From Deltaproteobacteria bacterium (GTDB lineage Bacteria; Desulfobacterota; Syntrophobacteria; BM002), in assembly GCA_019309045.1 (NCBI GenBank), contig JAFDGZ010000025.1, positions 1-35,510 on the forward strand: DNA of 35,510 nt, in the 5' to 3' direction. The position numbers and the translations under genes are program-made. Positions 17,518 to 25,348 of this stretch are shown here, in pieces (within the stretch, counting starts at the first letter, position 1; each line of letters begins with the position of its first letter). The notes under the pieces are model-generated. The model saw only the letters and a program-made list of their open reading frames with translations, was not told the origin of the DNA and searched no databases.

Positions 17518-19443
17518 TCAGGCCGCAATGTCTGAGGCAACAATAGCATCCACCATGGCTTCGTACTGCTTCAGCGTCCAGCCTTTCACATTGATGGCAT
17601 TCTCTGGACATACTGCCACACAAGCGCCGCATCCCATGCACAGGGCCGGGTTCACTTCGGCACGCTGCACTTTTTCTCCTGCCACCTCTACTTGCACCAG
17701 GCGCAGAGCGCCGTCACGAAGGCAGGCATCCACACAAGCACCGCTGCCTGTACATTTATCCAGGTCTACTTCTGCCACAAAGGGATCCAGCTCCACGTAA
17801 CCACGGGCTAGCAATGAGGCAGCCTTCACAGCAGCACTGGAGGCAGCATTGCACGCCTCGCCTATGTCCATAGGCGACTGACAGGTTCCTGCCAGCAGAA
17901 TGCCTGCCACTGACAACTCAACTGGTCTGAGCTTTGGATGCACCTCTAGTAGGAACCGGTCTGCACCGACCGGCAGCTTCATCATATCTACCAGGCGAGA
18001 GACATCATTTGGCACCATGCCCACAGCAAGGACTACCAGATCCACAGGGACCTGCACCTCTTCGCCGAATGTCAGGGAATCATTCACCGTAACTTTGAGT
18101 GGATAGTCGCTGCTGCCGCTGTTGCTGGCTACCTGGGGTGGCTCTTCCACCTCATACCGCAAAAAAAGCACCCTGTTTTTAGCAGCCCGCTCATAGAGCT
18201 CCTCCTGGCCGCGACCGTAGGTACGAATATCCCTATAAAAATCGAATACTCTCGTGGCCGGATAGGTCTCCCGGATCAAGTTGGCAGCATGCAGTGTAGA
18301 GGCGCAACAGGTGCGCGAACAGTATTCGTGCAAATTGCCCTCTTCATCCTCCTGGTGGATTCCAGGAATTTGTCTGCTGCCCACGCAGTGAATCATGGCC
18401 ATGCTTCTGATCTGGCGGCCTTGCACCTGTAAAGCCTCACCCTCACCACCGTCCTCACTCATGGCCCGAATAAGTTCAGGCAAGGTGATGACCTCTGGGT
18501 ATTCACCGTAGCCAAATTCACCCCTTTTTGGAATGTAGGGCTTGAACCCGGTGGCGAGCACCACCACGCCAGTTTCCAATATGACCTCTCTGGCTCTCTC
18601 AGGAATTGCTGCAGGGCAGATTCCCACGAAGGGTATAAACTCACCGACTCCTGCACCAGCCTCCTGCATCATCGTCAACATTTCCTGTTCGCTGCCGCCT
18701 CGAGGTGGCTGTATATTAATGCGCAGTTTAAAATTGCCCACGTATCCTTCGAAATCTACCACCTCGGCACAGGTATAAATTTCAACGGCAGGATCTGCCA
18801 TCACCTGTTCCGTCAGTTCTTTGAGAAGGTCTGCGGCCCTTTCCCCGGTGGGGGCCACTCGGTCTAGCTGCGCCACTCGCCCACCTAGAAACGGCGTCTT
18901 TTCCACCAGAGTGACCGGAATGCCCCTCTGGGAGAGGTCACATGCCGCCCGCAGCCCTGCAATGCCGCCCCCGAGTACAATAGCATGCCTCTTGGCCTCA
19001 ACTTTGATGGGCTCGAGAGGTTCGAGCTGTTTTGCCTTGGCTGCCGCCGCCGCAACCAACCTGTTCGCCTTTTCAGTGGCTGCCTCGCCATGATGCACCC
19101 AACTGACTTGCTCCCGGATATTGGCGTGTTCATAGACATAGGGATTTGCCCCCGCCCTGGCAAGAGCGTTACGAAACGTCGCTTCATGGAGGCTGGGTGC
19201 ACAGGAGGCCACCACTACCCGGTCCACCCTGCCGCTTTTTATGTCCTCCATGATCATTTCCTGACCAGGATCAGAGCACATAAACATATTGCTTCGTGCT
19301 ACCACGACACCCGGAATCTTGCCAGCCTGCTCACAGACTCCTTCCACATCCACGTGATCTGAAATATTGCCGCCGCAGTAGCAGACGTACACACCCACTT
19401 TGCCTTCCGATTCCCTGTTCTTTTCTTTTTTCTTGTCCGTCAT
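17518..19443 (-). CDS. hdrA: HdrA-like flavoprotein, QmoB-related (641 aa)
   Basis: An N-terminal HdrA-type domain (VYVCYCGGNISDHVD, C21 and C23; C56, C81) precedes the FAD-binding Rossmann fold AIVLGGGIAGLRAA (GGGIAG 158-163) and ends GILLAGTCQSPMDIGEA. A cysteine-rich HEYCSRTCCASTLHAANLI carries the HdrA internal cluster cysteines. Two ferredoxin motifs close the protein: C602-C605-C608-C612 is complete, but the other reads C564-T-G-S567-G-A-C570-x3-C574, with Ser in place of the second Cys. Qmo/HdrA proteins channel electrons, sometimes by flavin bifurcation. The usual MvhD tail of QmoB is absent; MvhD is a separate gene here. GGAG lies 8 bases before ATG 19443. Confidence 0.9.
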   Translation of the reverse strand: MTDKKKEKNRESEGKVGVYVCYCGGNISDHVDVEGVCEQAGKIPGVVVARSNMFMCSDPGQEMIMEDIKSGRVDRVVVASCAPSLHEATFRNALARAGANPYVYEHANIREQVSWVHHGEAATEKANRLVAAAAAKAKQLEPLEPIKVEAKRHAIVLGGGIAGLRAACDLSQRGIPVTLVEKTPFLGGRVAQLDRVAPTGERAADLLKELTEQVMADPAVEIYTCAEVVDFEGYVGNFKLRINIQPPRGGSEQEMLTMMQEAGAGVGEFIPFVGICPAAIPERAREVILETGVVVLATGFKPYIPKRGEFGYGEYPEVITLPELIRAMSEDGGEGEALQVQGRQIRSMAMIHCVGSRQIPGIHQEDEEGNLHEYCSRTCCASTLHAANLIRETYPATRVFDFYRDIRTYGRGQEELYERAAKNRVLFLRYEVEEPPQVASNSGSSDYPLKVTVNDSLTFGEEVQVPVDLVVLAVGMVPNDVSRLVDMMKLPVGADRFLLEVHPKLRPVELSVAGILLAGTCQSPMDIGEACNAASSAAVKAASLLARGYVELDPFVAEVDLDKCTGSGACVDACLRDGALRLVQVEVAGEKVQRAEVNPALCMGCGACVAVCPENAINVKGWTLKQYEAMVDAIVASDIAA

Positions 19444-19482
19444 CTGTTTAGCTCCACCGCAGGTACGTTGGGGTTTATAGCC

Positions 19483-20790
19483 CTAGGCAACCGCTCTCCT
19501 TCTGGAGTTCAAGACTGTGAGGTATTCTGCCGCGCTCATGGCGGCTGCTCCCGCCTCGGCAATGGAGTCCACAATGTCTTTCGGGCCCGCAGCGGCTCCA
19601 GCAACGAAAATACCCTCTGTGTCGGTTAGAGTGGGTGCCAGTTTTGGTTTTACACTTCTTATGAAACCATCCGAGGCGGTGGACACCTCGCAATAGCCTG
19701 CAGGATTCCAATCGGGCACCATCCCTAGTGACAGCACCACCAGATCATGCTCGGCGCTGGTCACTCCGCCGTCAGCCTCCTGGGATTCATAATGAACTGT
19801 CACCGCACCGTTTTCCCCTTCAGTCAATCTGGCAACCTTGGCTTTGACAAACTGAATCCCCATAGCCTTGGCATTCTGGTAGAACTGTTCGTAGCCTTTG
19901 CCAAAGGCCCGGATGTCCATATAATAGATGGTCACATCTGCCAGGGGCAGGGCACCGGACAACAGCATGGCCTGCTTTATGGCGTACATGCAGCACACCC
20001 GCGAGCAGTAGGGAACCCCCATGCTCTTGTCCCTGGAGCCAGCACACTGAATGTAGGCGATGGAGTCTGGCTCCATGCCATCGGCCGGCCGGAGAACCCG
20101 GTTGTAAGGTCCGTGCGGTGCCAGAAGTCTTTCCATCTGCAAGGCAGTTATGACATTCGGAATCTTGCCCTCACCGTACTGCACCTTGTTCTCCAGAGGA
20201 GTGATGCCGATACCTGTTGCCAGAATAACTGTCTTGGCTTCGATGCTGAAATCTTTCGGTTGCTGCAAGTAGTCCACCGCTTTTGTAGGACAGACCTTTT
20301 CACACTTGCCGCACAGCATGCAGTTTTCAACGTCCAACACGGCCACCTGTGGAATTGCATTGGAAAAAGGAACAAAGATGGCCTTGCGTGCCGAAAATCC
20401 ACCCTGTTCAGGATCAGCCACGTACACTGGACACTCGTACTCACACTGCCGGCAGCCTATGCACTTGAGCTCGTCTACAAACCGCGGCTTCTGCTGTATG
20501 CTGGCGCTGAAGCCTCCCGCCAACTTCTGCAACCTCTTCATCTCACAATAGGTAAATATGGTTATGTTTTCATGGTGAGCAGCAGAGGCCATCTTGGGCG
20601 TGGTAATACAGCTCGCACAGTCAAGTGTTGGAAACACTTTCGACAGCCGGATCATTTTGCCGCCAATGGAGGCGTCTCGCTCTACAATGGCTACCTTGAA
20701 CTCCTGATCGGCCAAATCCAGTGCCGCCTGCAGACCGGCAATGCCGCCGCCGACAACCAGAGCGTCAAATGTCATCTTGTTTTCTGCCAT
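19483..20790 (-). CDS. hdrA: HdrA-like flavoprotein, QmoA-related (435 aa)
   Basis: Start ATG 20790 is supported by AAAGGAAAAGTCC; an extension to 20889 has no site. FAD/NAD Rossmann GGGIAG at 14-19 and GGKM at 43-46, then the QmoA/HdrA cluster motif FPTLDCASCITTPKM (C58, C61) and two [4Fe-4S] ferredoxin motifs: C110-C113-C116-C120 and C157-C160-C163-C167. The C-terminal half holds a second flavin-binding part with CAGSRD...YCSRVCCMYAIKQA and ends GIFVAGAAAGPKDIVDS. QmoA in sulfate reducers passes electrons between quinol and APS reductase. Here there are no aprAB or membrane QmoC genes, and the partners are sulfur carriers. Two HdrA-type proteins in one operon suggest a heteromeric flavin complex. 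Confidence 0.92.
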   Translation of the reverse strand: MAENKMTFDALVVGGGIAGLQAALDLADQEFKVAIVERDASIGGKMIRLSKVFPTLDCASCITTPKMASAAHHENITIFTYCEMKRLQKLAGGFSASIQQKPRFVDELKCIGCRQCEYECPVYVADPEQGGFSARKAIFVPFSNAIPQVAVLDVENCMLCGKCEKVCPTKAVDYLQQPKDFSIEAKTVILATGIGITPLENKVQYGEGKIPNVITALQMERLLAPHGPYNRVLRPADGMEPDSIAYIQCAGSRDKSMGVPYCSRVCCMYAIKQAMLLSGALPLADVTIYYMDIRAFGKGYEQFYQNAKAMGIQFVKAKVARLTEGENGAVTVHYESQEADGGVTSAEHDLVVLSLGMVPDWNPAGYCEVSTASDGFIRSVKPKLAPTLTDTEGIFVAGAAAGPKDIVDSIAEAGAAAMSAAEYLTVLNSRRRAVA

Positions 20791-20900
20791 GGACTTTTCC
20801 TTTCGACCCTCGGAAAGCGTTTCATTGCAAGCACATCTTGCTGGCATGAGAGGTATTCTCACAAGATAATGTCCTGCAATGCTCTCCATTCTTGGAATTG

Positions 20901-21320
20901 TCAGGCTGCTTTTTCTGTGCCGGGTGGGCCGAGTTCAGCAAGAACCTGATTCATGTTGTTAACTTCATTCACAAAGGCTCTCGTGCACACCGTGCAAATG
21001 GAGGTGAGTCGAAGTCTGCGGATGTCGAGCCCTTCCTGCTTCATCATCTGGTAGACCCTGTCCACCCGTTTTGCTAGGGCGTCATAGGCCCCCTCATAAG
21101 GACACTCTTCGCCACAGGACATGATGATGATGCCCCCTATTCCCTTCTTGAAGCAATCTAGGTAAAACTTTTCTGGGAAAAGCACGGGTGCATGCACCCT
21201 CAAGATATAAGTGTTGGTGGGGTAGCCCATGTGGGCCTGCCCCACCGCGTTGGCACCGGGATAGGCACAGCTCTCTGTCGCCAGGATAAGTATTTTCTGT
21301 TGATTTTCCGGAGCTGCCAT
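20901..21320 (-). CDS. MvhD/FlpD-like [2Fe-2S] electron-transfer subunit
   Basis: Predicted 139 aa from ATG 21320 (GGGAGGG 8 bases upstream). The MvhD/FlpD fold is seen: KILILATESCAYPGANAVGQAHMGYPTN, ILRVHAPVLF, a GIGGIIIMSCGEECPYEGAYDALAKRV segment and a C-terminal helix. C18, C69 and C73 fit cluster ligands of the family; C109 and C112 (CTVC) are extra. In methanogens MvhD links hydrogenase or formate dehydrogenase to HdrA; here no such enzyme is adjacent, so the donor is unknown. The usual NWCS signature is replaced by ESCAYPG. Confidence 0.88.
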   Translation of the reverse strand: MAAPENQQKILILATESCAYPGANAVGQAHMGYPTNTYILRVHAPVLFPEKFYLDCFKKGIGGIIIMSCGEECPYEGAYDALAKRVDRVYQMMKQEGLDIRRLRLTSICTVCTRAFVNEVNNMNQVLAELGPPGTEKAA

Positions 21321-21334
21321 CAGTTGCCCTCCCG

Positions 21335-21589
21335 CTATTTCTTGCGCACCACAAAGAGCCGCTCGTAGCCATCTGCTTCCAGATGCCCAAGATATTCGTG
21401 ACCCACTTTTTTGGCCCATACTGGAATGTCATTTTTGGTACCGGGGTCATTGGAAAGAATCTCCAGTACTTCGCCCACCTTCACCTTGCCAATTCCCTTT
21501 TTGGCTTCCAGCAAGGGTCCTGGGCAGGCACTGCCCCTGGCATCGACCACACTGGCCGCTTGAATGGTGCTCAAATCTACTGCTGTCAT
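21335..21589 (-). CDS. tusA: TusA/SirA-family sulfur carrier (CPGP type)
   Basis: Predicted 84 aa. ATG 21589 has AAGGAGGGAACA upstream and overlaps the preceding TGA (ATGA). VVDARGSACPGPLLEAKKGI carries the TusA active-site Cys22 in CPxP; the second half (GEVLEILSNDPGTKNDIPVWAKKVGHE) is the standard alpha/beta core. TusA proteins carry persulfide sulfur on this Cys and pass it to DsrE-type partners, of which three are encoded downstream. Fits as the ordinary carrier beside the unusual first TusA. Confidence 0.92.
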   Translation of the reverse strand: MTAVDLSTIQAASVVDARGSACPGPLLEAKKGIGKVKVGEVLEILSNDPGTKNDIPVWAKKVGHEYLGHLEADGYERLFVVRKK

Positions 21590-21900
21590 TGTTCCCTCCT
21601 TCTGGTTCTGTTTTTCGGAACACAACCCTGACAACCCAAGGTGTCATTGTGTTCTATTGTTCGACCCTTCCTAACATAAAGCCGTGAAAATCCTGACTCT
21701 TCCTCTACTTCAACTACCTGGTGGCCGCTCTGTCCAAGAACATTTGGCAGATCTACCATTGTTTTTTGATCTGTAATCAGTACCTCCAGAATTTGTCCAG
21801 GCTGCATCACATCGAGCTCGCTTTTCGCCTTTAAAATACACCAGGCACAACTCCAACCTCGAAGATCCAGCCTCCTATCCGCTCTCTGTTCACGCCGCAC
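21586..21900 (-). CDS. tusA: TusA-like sulfur carrier with variant active site (CAWC)
   Basis: Predicted 104 aa; start GTG 21900 with GAAGGAGA 6 bases upstream. It is the first gene of the operon, with a sigma54 promoter about 50 bases ahead. The TusA core is recognisable (RRLDLRGWSCAWCILKAKSEL...GQILEVLITDQKTMVDLPNVLGQSGHQVVEV). The catalytic CPxP is replaced by C18-A-W-C21, a CxxC. A C-terminal extension adds C90-QG-C93, which is not part of normal TusA. The two CxxC pairs suggest a dithiol or disulfide chemistry beyond simple persulfide carriage. The role is inferred. Confidence 0.84.
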   Translation of the reverse strand: MRREQRADRRLDLRGWSCAWCILKAKSELDVMQPGQILEVLITDQKTMVDLPNVLGQSGHQVVEVEEESGFSRLYVRKGRTIEHNDTLGCQGCVPKNRTRRREQ

Positions 21901-21948
21901 CCAGAATCTCCTTCACTGTGTTGTGCCCGGTGTCAGAACGTGACTACG

Positions 21949-21963
21949 GCAATATTGATGCCA
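21949..21963 (-). promoter_or_regulatory. Sigma54 promoter of the TusA-Hdr-DsrE operon
   Basis: On the minus strand the sequence TGGCATcaataTTGC matches the -24/-12 consensus TGGCAY-N5-TTGC with exact spacing. Transcription would start near 21938, leaving a short leader before GTG 21900. A sigma54 activator gene is divergently adjacent, which supports it strongly. Confidence 0.88.
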
Positions 21964-22034
21964 AACGTTCTCAACCAATAATAAAGTACTAATACAGTGA
22001 ATATACAGGTCAAATTAGATTGCTAATTTTTTAC

Positions 22035-22063
22035 TTGACTGTTAACAATGGCATCTTTATAGT
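22035..22063 (+). promoter_or_regulatory. Sigma70 promoter of the divergent activator gene
   Basis: TTGACT (22035-22040), a 17-base spacer, and TATAGT (22058-22063) differ from consensus by one base each. It precedes the activator start at 22160 by about 90 bases. Two GTTAACA boxes overlap the promoter. Confidence 0.65.
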
Positions 22064-22098
22064 TAACAGGTGTTTATAAGTTAAGGTTATTGTTAACA
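22040..22098. promoter_or_regulatory. Three GTTAACA boxes, candidate enhancer and autoregulatory sites
   Basis: GTTAACA occurs at 22041-22047, 22062-22068 and 22092-22098; the first and last are the full palindrome TGTTAACA. Spacings of 21 and 30 bases equal about two and three helical turns, so the sites face the same side. They sit about 100-160 bases upstream of the sigma54 start of the operon, the usual distance for an enhancer, and they overlap the activator's own promoter. Confidence 0.6.
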
Positions 22099-22159
22099 GT
22101 TCATACCCCCGCAAACAGTCCAGCCACGGGGTGATGTTTGCTCATGGAAGGTGCACCTT

Positions 22160-23545
22160 ATGCTCGAGATGGAATACAGTCGCTATTGGGAAACCGTAGT
22201 GGATACAATGATGGACGGCCTCATGGTCGTGGATCCAGAGGGCATGATCGTCTCGATTAACAGTGCTATGGAACAACTCACGGGCTACAGTAAGATGGAA
22301 CTGATCGGCCAGCCCTGTGCCGTTCTTGATTGCGATACCTGTTTCCACTCGAGGGCCCGCGGTGAAGATAAACATTGCGAACTATTCAAGGAAGGGCAGG
22401 TGAGGCGCTGTAAATGCATCCTCAAGAAAAAGGACGGCAAGCCCTTGCACGTGTTGAAAAATGCTGCAGTCTTGAGAGACAGCAGCGGCAAGATCATCGG
22501 TGGTGTAGAAACACTTACTGACCTTACTGCACTAGTAGCCAAGGAAAAAGTCATAACCAGGCTGCGGCGAGAACTGACCGGTAAAGACGGCTTCCAGGGC
22601 ATTCTGGGCAAGTCACCCGCCATGCAGCAGGTATTCGCTCTCATATCTAGTGCAGCCCAATCCGAGGCCCCGGTAGTAATCTATGGCGAGAGTGGAACCG
22701 GCAAGGAGCTGGTGGCCGGTGCAATTCATCGACTTGGCCCTCGCCGTAAAGGCCCCTTCATCAAAGTGAACTGCGCAGCACTCAACGAATCGCTCTTGGA
22801 AAGTGAACTGTTCGGCCATGTCAAGGGATCTTTTACAGGAGCCGATCGAACCAGGGTGGGACGCTTCGAGGCGGCTAATGGCGGAGACATTTTCCTGGAT
22901 GAAATCGGCGATCTTCCCCTGGCCACCCAGGTCAAGCTTCTCCGTGTACTTCAGGAAAAAGAGATCGAAAAAGTAGGAGACCATCGGCCGATCCCTGTAG
23001 ACGTCCGGGTACTGGCAGCTACCAACAAGAATTTACAAACACTTATGGAAACCGGCCAATTCAGAGATGACCTCTATTATCGTATCGGGGTGATTCCCAT
23101 CCACCTGCCTCCTTTGCGACAACGGCCCGAGGATATTCCCTTGCTTATTGAGACATTCACCAGCAGGATTCGTTTAAAAACCGGCAAAGCCATCGAGGGA
23201 ATTAACCATGAAGCTCTCGACCTGCTCATCCATTATGAGTGGCCTGGAAATGTGCGTGAACTTATCAATGTTCTCGAATACGCCTTTGTCATCTGCCCCG
23301 AAGGTGAAATACTGCCGGCGCATCTGCCTACACATATTACTGGTCAACCGCACCAGGCCAGCAGCCCGCACCGTTTGCGAGCAAGGCACCACGCTCCTGC
23401 CGAGAGGGCAAAACTGTTGGAAGCACTAAAACGAACCGGGGGAAACAAGTCGGAAGCCGCCCGTCTCCTCGGTATCAGCCGGGTGACTTTGTGGAAACGC
23501 CTCAAAATGTACAATATCCACGTTGACAGGGAAATCAGAGCATGA
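22160..23545 (+). CDS. Sigma54 activator with Cys-rich PAS domain (divergent regulator of the Hdr operon)
   Basis: Predicted 461 aa from ATG 22160 (GGAAGG 8 bases upstream; GTG 22151 and ATG 22169 are alternatives). An N-terminal PAS domain (VVDTMMDGLMVVDPEGMIVSIN...) contains six cysteines, C53, C58, C61, C73, C84, C86. There is no phospho-receiver domain. The AAA+ core has Walker A GESGTGKE (176-183), loop GSFTGA (223-228), Walker B GGDIFLDEIGDL and arginine-finger region. The C-terminus is a Fis-type HTH (SEAARLLGISRVTLWKRLK). The PAS cysteines suggest redox, Fe-S or sulfur sensing. It is almost certainly the activator of the sigma54 promoter at 21949-21963. Confidence 0.93.
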   Translation: MLEMEYSRYWETVVDTMMDGLMVVDPEGMIVSINSAMEQLTGYSKMELIGQPCAVLDCDTCFHSRARGEDKHCELFKEGQVRRCKCILKKKDGKPLHVLKNAAVLRDSSGKIIGGVETLTDLTALVAKEKVITRLRRELTGKDGFQGILGKSPAMQQVFALISSAAQSEAPVVIYGESGTGKELVAGAIHRLGPRRKGPFIKVNCAALNESLLESELFGHVKGSFTGADRTRVGRFEAANGGDIFLDEIGDLPLATQVKLLRVLQEKEIEKVGDHRPIPVDVRVLAATNKNLQTLMETGQFRDDLYYRIGVIPIHLPPLRQRPEDIPLLIETFTSRIRLKTGKAIEGINHEALDLLIHYEWPGNVRELINVLEYAFVICPEGEILPAHLPTHITGQPHQASSPHRLRARHHAPAERAKLLEALKRTGGNKSEAARLLGISRVTLWKRLKMYNIHVDREIRA

Positions 23546-23554
23546 CGGCCGCGC

Positions 23555-23818
23555 CTACACCTCTACGTTGAGTGAGTCGATCACAGGTTCGTATCTACGC
23601 TTGAACTCCGGGTAAATTTCAGCAAGTATTCTGTAATAGGGCGCAATGTATCTCATTTTCTCCCGAATTTCCGACAGGGAAACGTATGGACATTCTTCGC
23701 AGTTCCACACTTGCCAGTCCTGGCTCACAGCGTGAGATAAACACTCCTGGTAAAAGGGGCAGTCCAGCATTCTGAGTCCTTTTCTGTTCACAGGTCGAGG
23801 TTTTTCTCTTCTTCCCAT
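23555..23818 (-). CDS. Small Cys-rich conserved protein of unknown function
   Basis: Predicted 87 aa; ATG 23818 has GAGGAGG upstream. Four cysteines in CPFYQECLSHAVSQDWQVWNCEECPY (C-x5-C, C-x2-C) could bind a metal. I do not recognise a named family. It is convergent with the activator gene, whose stop is only 9 bases away. Signal peptide and membrane segments are absent. The well-formed ribosome binding site makes a real gene likely. Confidence 0.7.
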   Translation of the reverse strand: MGRREKPRPVNRKGLRMLDCPFYQECLSHAVSQDWQVWNCEECPYVSLSEIREKMRYIAPYYRILAEIYPEFKRRYEPVIDSLNVEV

Positions 23819-24321
23819 GGCCGCACCTCCTCTCCCTGTTGGTGGGACTCAACTTACTGTTCTATGGTATTTTCTCAAACAGGCAATGATCATGCCACTT
23901 ACATTCTAGTCTATAAGACACCGATGCAAGGTAGTTTGTTCATTGCCACAAAATCAGCCATCCACTTGCATTATCACTGGGGCTGACAACTAATAAGGCC
24001 CAATTGATACAATATTTTTTTCAAGTCAGCGAAGCTATCCTGAACCCTCATCAGCCCAATACACCGTTTGAGACACGCAGTAGAGTATCCCTTGTGCAAC
24101 TTTTTGGCTTCACAAAAGTAGCCTTTTTGCAACTACAGCAGCATGCTGTGAGAGCTCTCAAAACTGGAACTAGTGAGTACCTGGTACCTACGGCCTGCCA
24201 TTGCCCCAAGCCGAGTGGTCTGGCACGGCTATTGCGGCGGCAAATTAGGAATGGTGTCCTCTTGCGAGTAGACAATTTTTCTCTTCAATGGCAGTACAGG
24301 ATCAGCAGTGAATTTTCTAGG
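23819..24321. other. Intergenic region with no supported gene
   Basis: About 500 bases between the small Cys-rich gene and the winged-helix-like gene. An open frame from TTG 24004 continues into the next gene, but its first 106 codons look like random sequence. AT-rich stretches near 23990-24020 may hold promoters. I see no strong palindrome. Confidence 0.45.
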
Positions 24322-24684
24322 ATGACTCTCTTAGAAATCATAGAAAAGCGGTCAAGAGAACTGTTATTGGCTGCAGTGGATCAGAGTGAAGAGCTGGAGG
24401 TAGTTTTGCGCGCACTTGCTGCTGAGCTCGGCATCACTGGGGCCACGGTCAGAGAAGCATTGGCAAAGCTTGTCAGAAAAAAGAAGTTGGCTCTCACATT
24501 TCGGCACCACAAGGTTTTCCTGGAGATTCCAACCTGTTCGGACGTCAGACAGAGACGCCCATTCAAAGTTGTCATAGACAAGCACGGTGAACCCTGGATT
24601 TGCGACATGGACGTTGATCCTTCCAGAGACCTTGCTTCACAAGGCTGCTGGCAATTGCCAAAAAATTTTGCAAAAAAGGATTGA
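24322..24684 (+). CDS. Small winged-helix/GntR-like DNA-binding protein (hypothetical)
   Basis: Predicted 120 aa from ATG 24322; the frame is open upstream to TTG 24004 but that part has no recognisable content. Residues 20-60 (EELEVVLRALAAELGITGATVREALAKLVRKKKLAL) look like a helix-turn-helix with a following wing. The C-terminal 50 residues are unrecognised. The ribosome binding site is weak. It sits directly before the Fur/PerR gene and could be a regulator of the same stress module. Confidence 0.5.
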   Translation: MTLLEIIEKRSRELLLAAVDQSEELEVVLRALAAELGITGATVREALAKLVRKKKLALTFRHHKVFLEIPTCSDVRQRRPFKVVIDKHGEPWICDMDVDPSRDLASQGCWQLPKNFAKKD

Positions 24685-24754
24685 CCGGCGATGTTTGCCA
24701 TGTTACTTATCAGATTAAATCTTAACTAGTAATTAACCTTTATTTAGGGAAGAG

Positions 24755-25219
24755 ATGTCAAAGCTGTCAGAAGAACAATTTGCCAGACTGAAGCGTATCT
24801 GTCGCAATGGAGGTCTTAAACTTACCCATCAGCGACTGGAGATCTTCGAGGAGCTCGTTAGAGCCGAGGACCATCCTTCGGCTGAGATGATTTTCAAGCG
24901 TGTTCAGTCGCGGACGCCAACCATATCCCTTGACACCGTCTACCGAACCCTGGCAACTTTTGAGCGCTTTGGCCTCATCTCAAAAACTCACGTCTCTGAT
25001 GGGCGGGCCAGATATGATGCCGATCTTTCCCCCCATCACCACCTTGTCTGCTCCAGGTGCAAAGCCATCTCGGACTTTCATTGGCAGGAGTTCGACAGCA
25101 TAGAACCACCAGAGGAAGTTCGGAATTGGGGTGTTGCCACTAGCAAGGTGGCCGTAATGAGTGGAATCTGTAAACATTGTTTGAAAAAGGAGGAAGAGGA
25201 ATCTCAACGCGACAACTAG
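24755..25219 (+). CDS. Fur/PerR-family metal-dependent repressor
   Basis: Predicted 154 aa; ATG 24755 has GGGAAGAG a few bases upstream. The N-terminal winged helix is standard (LTHQRLEIFEELV..., SLDTVYRTLATFERFGLI). HHHLVCSRCK holds C99/C102, and a second CxxC is C139/C142 (GICKHC), making the structural zinc site of PerR/Fur. The regulated peroxiredoxin lies next to it, and a PerR-like box is found in the gap, so PerR function is favoured over Fur or Zur. Confidence 0.88.
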   Translation: MSKLSEEQFARLKRICRNGGLKLTHQRLEIFEELVRAEDHPSAEMIFKRVQSRTPTISLDTVYRTLATFERFGLISKTHVSDGRARYDADLSPHHHLVCSRCKAISDFHWQEFDSIEPPEEVRNWGVATSKVAVMSGICKHCLKKEEEESQRDN

Positions 25220-25250
25220 TAAGGAATATTTTTTTGCATGTTTAATAAGA

Positions 25251-25261
25251 ATAATTATTAT
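25251..25261. promoter_or_regulatory. PerR-type operator upstream of the peroxiredoxin gene
   Basis: ATAATTATTAT is the exact 11-base core of the PerR/Fur palindrome (ATAAT-N-ATTAT). It lies just upstream of a TATACT -10-like box at 25270-25275, so a bound repressor would cover the -35 region. The outer two bases on each side do not match the full 15-base box. Confidence 0.6.
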
Positions 25262-25348
25262 CTATGAAATATACTTTAATTTACTATGGTCAGGGCATCC
25301 GAAAACCAGAGAAGGTTCTTGCAACGCAATATGTGAGTCGTGACACTC

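Noticed and set aside
17738-17760. Missing second Cys in the HdrA/QmoB-like ferredoxin motif considered as a selenocysteine site
   Set aside because: The codon is AGC (Ser), not TGA.
24004-24321. N-terminal extension of the winged-helix-like protein from TTG 24004
   Set aside because: The 106 extra codons look random and the frame is open by chance; the ATG at 24322 begins the recognisable part.
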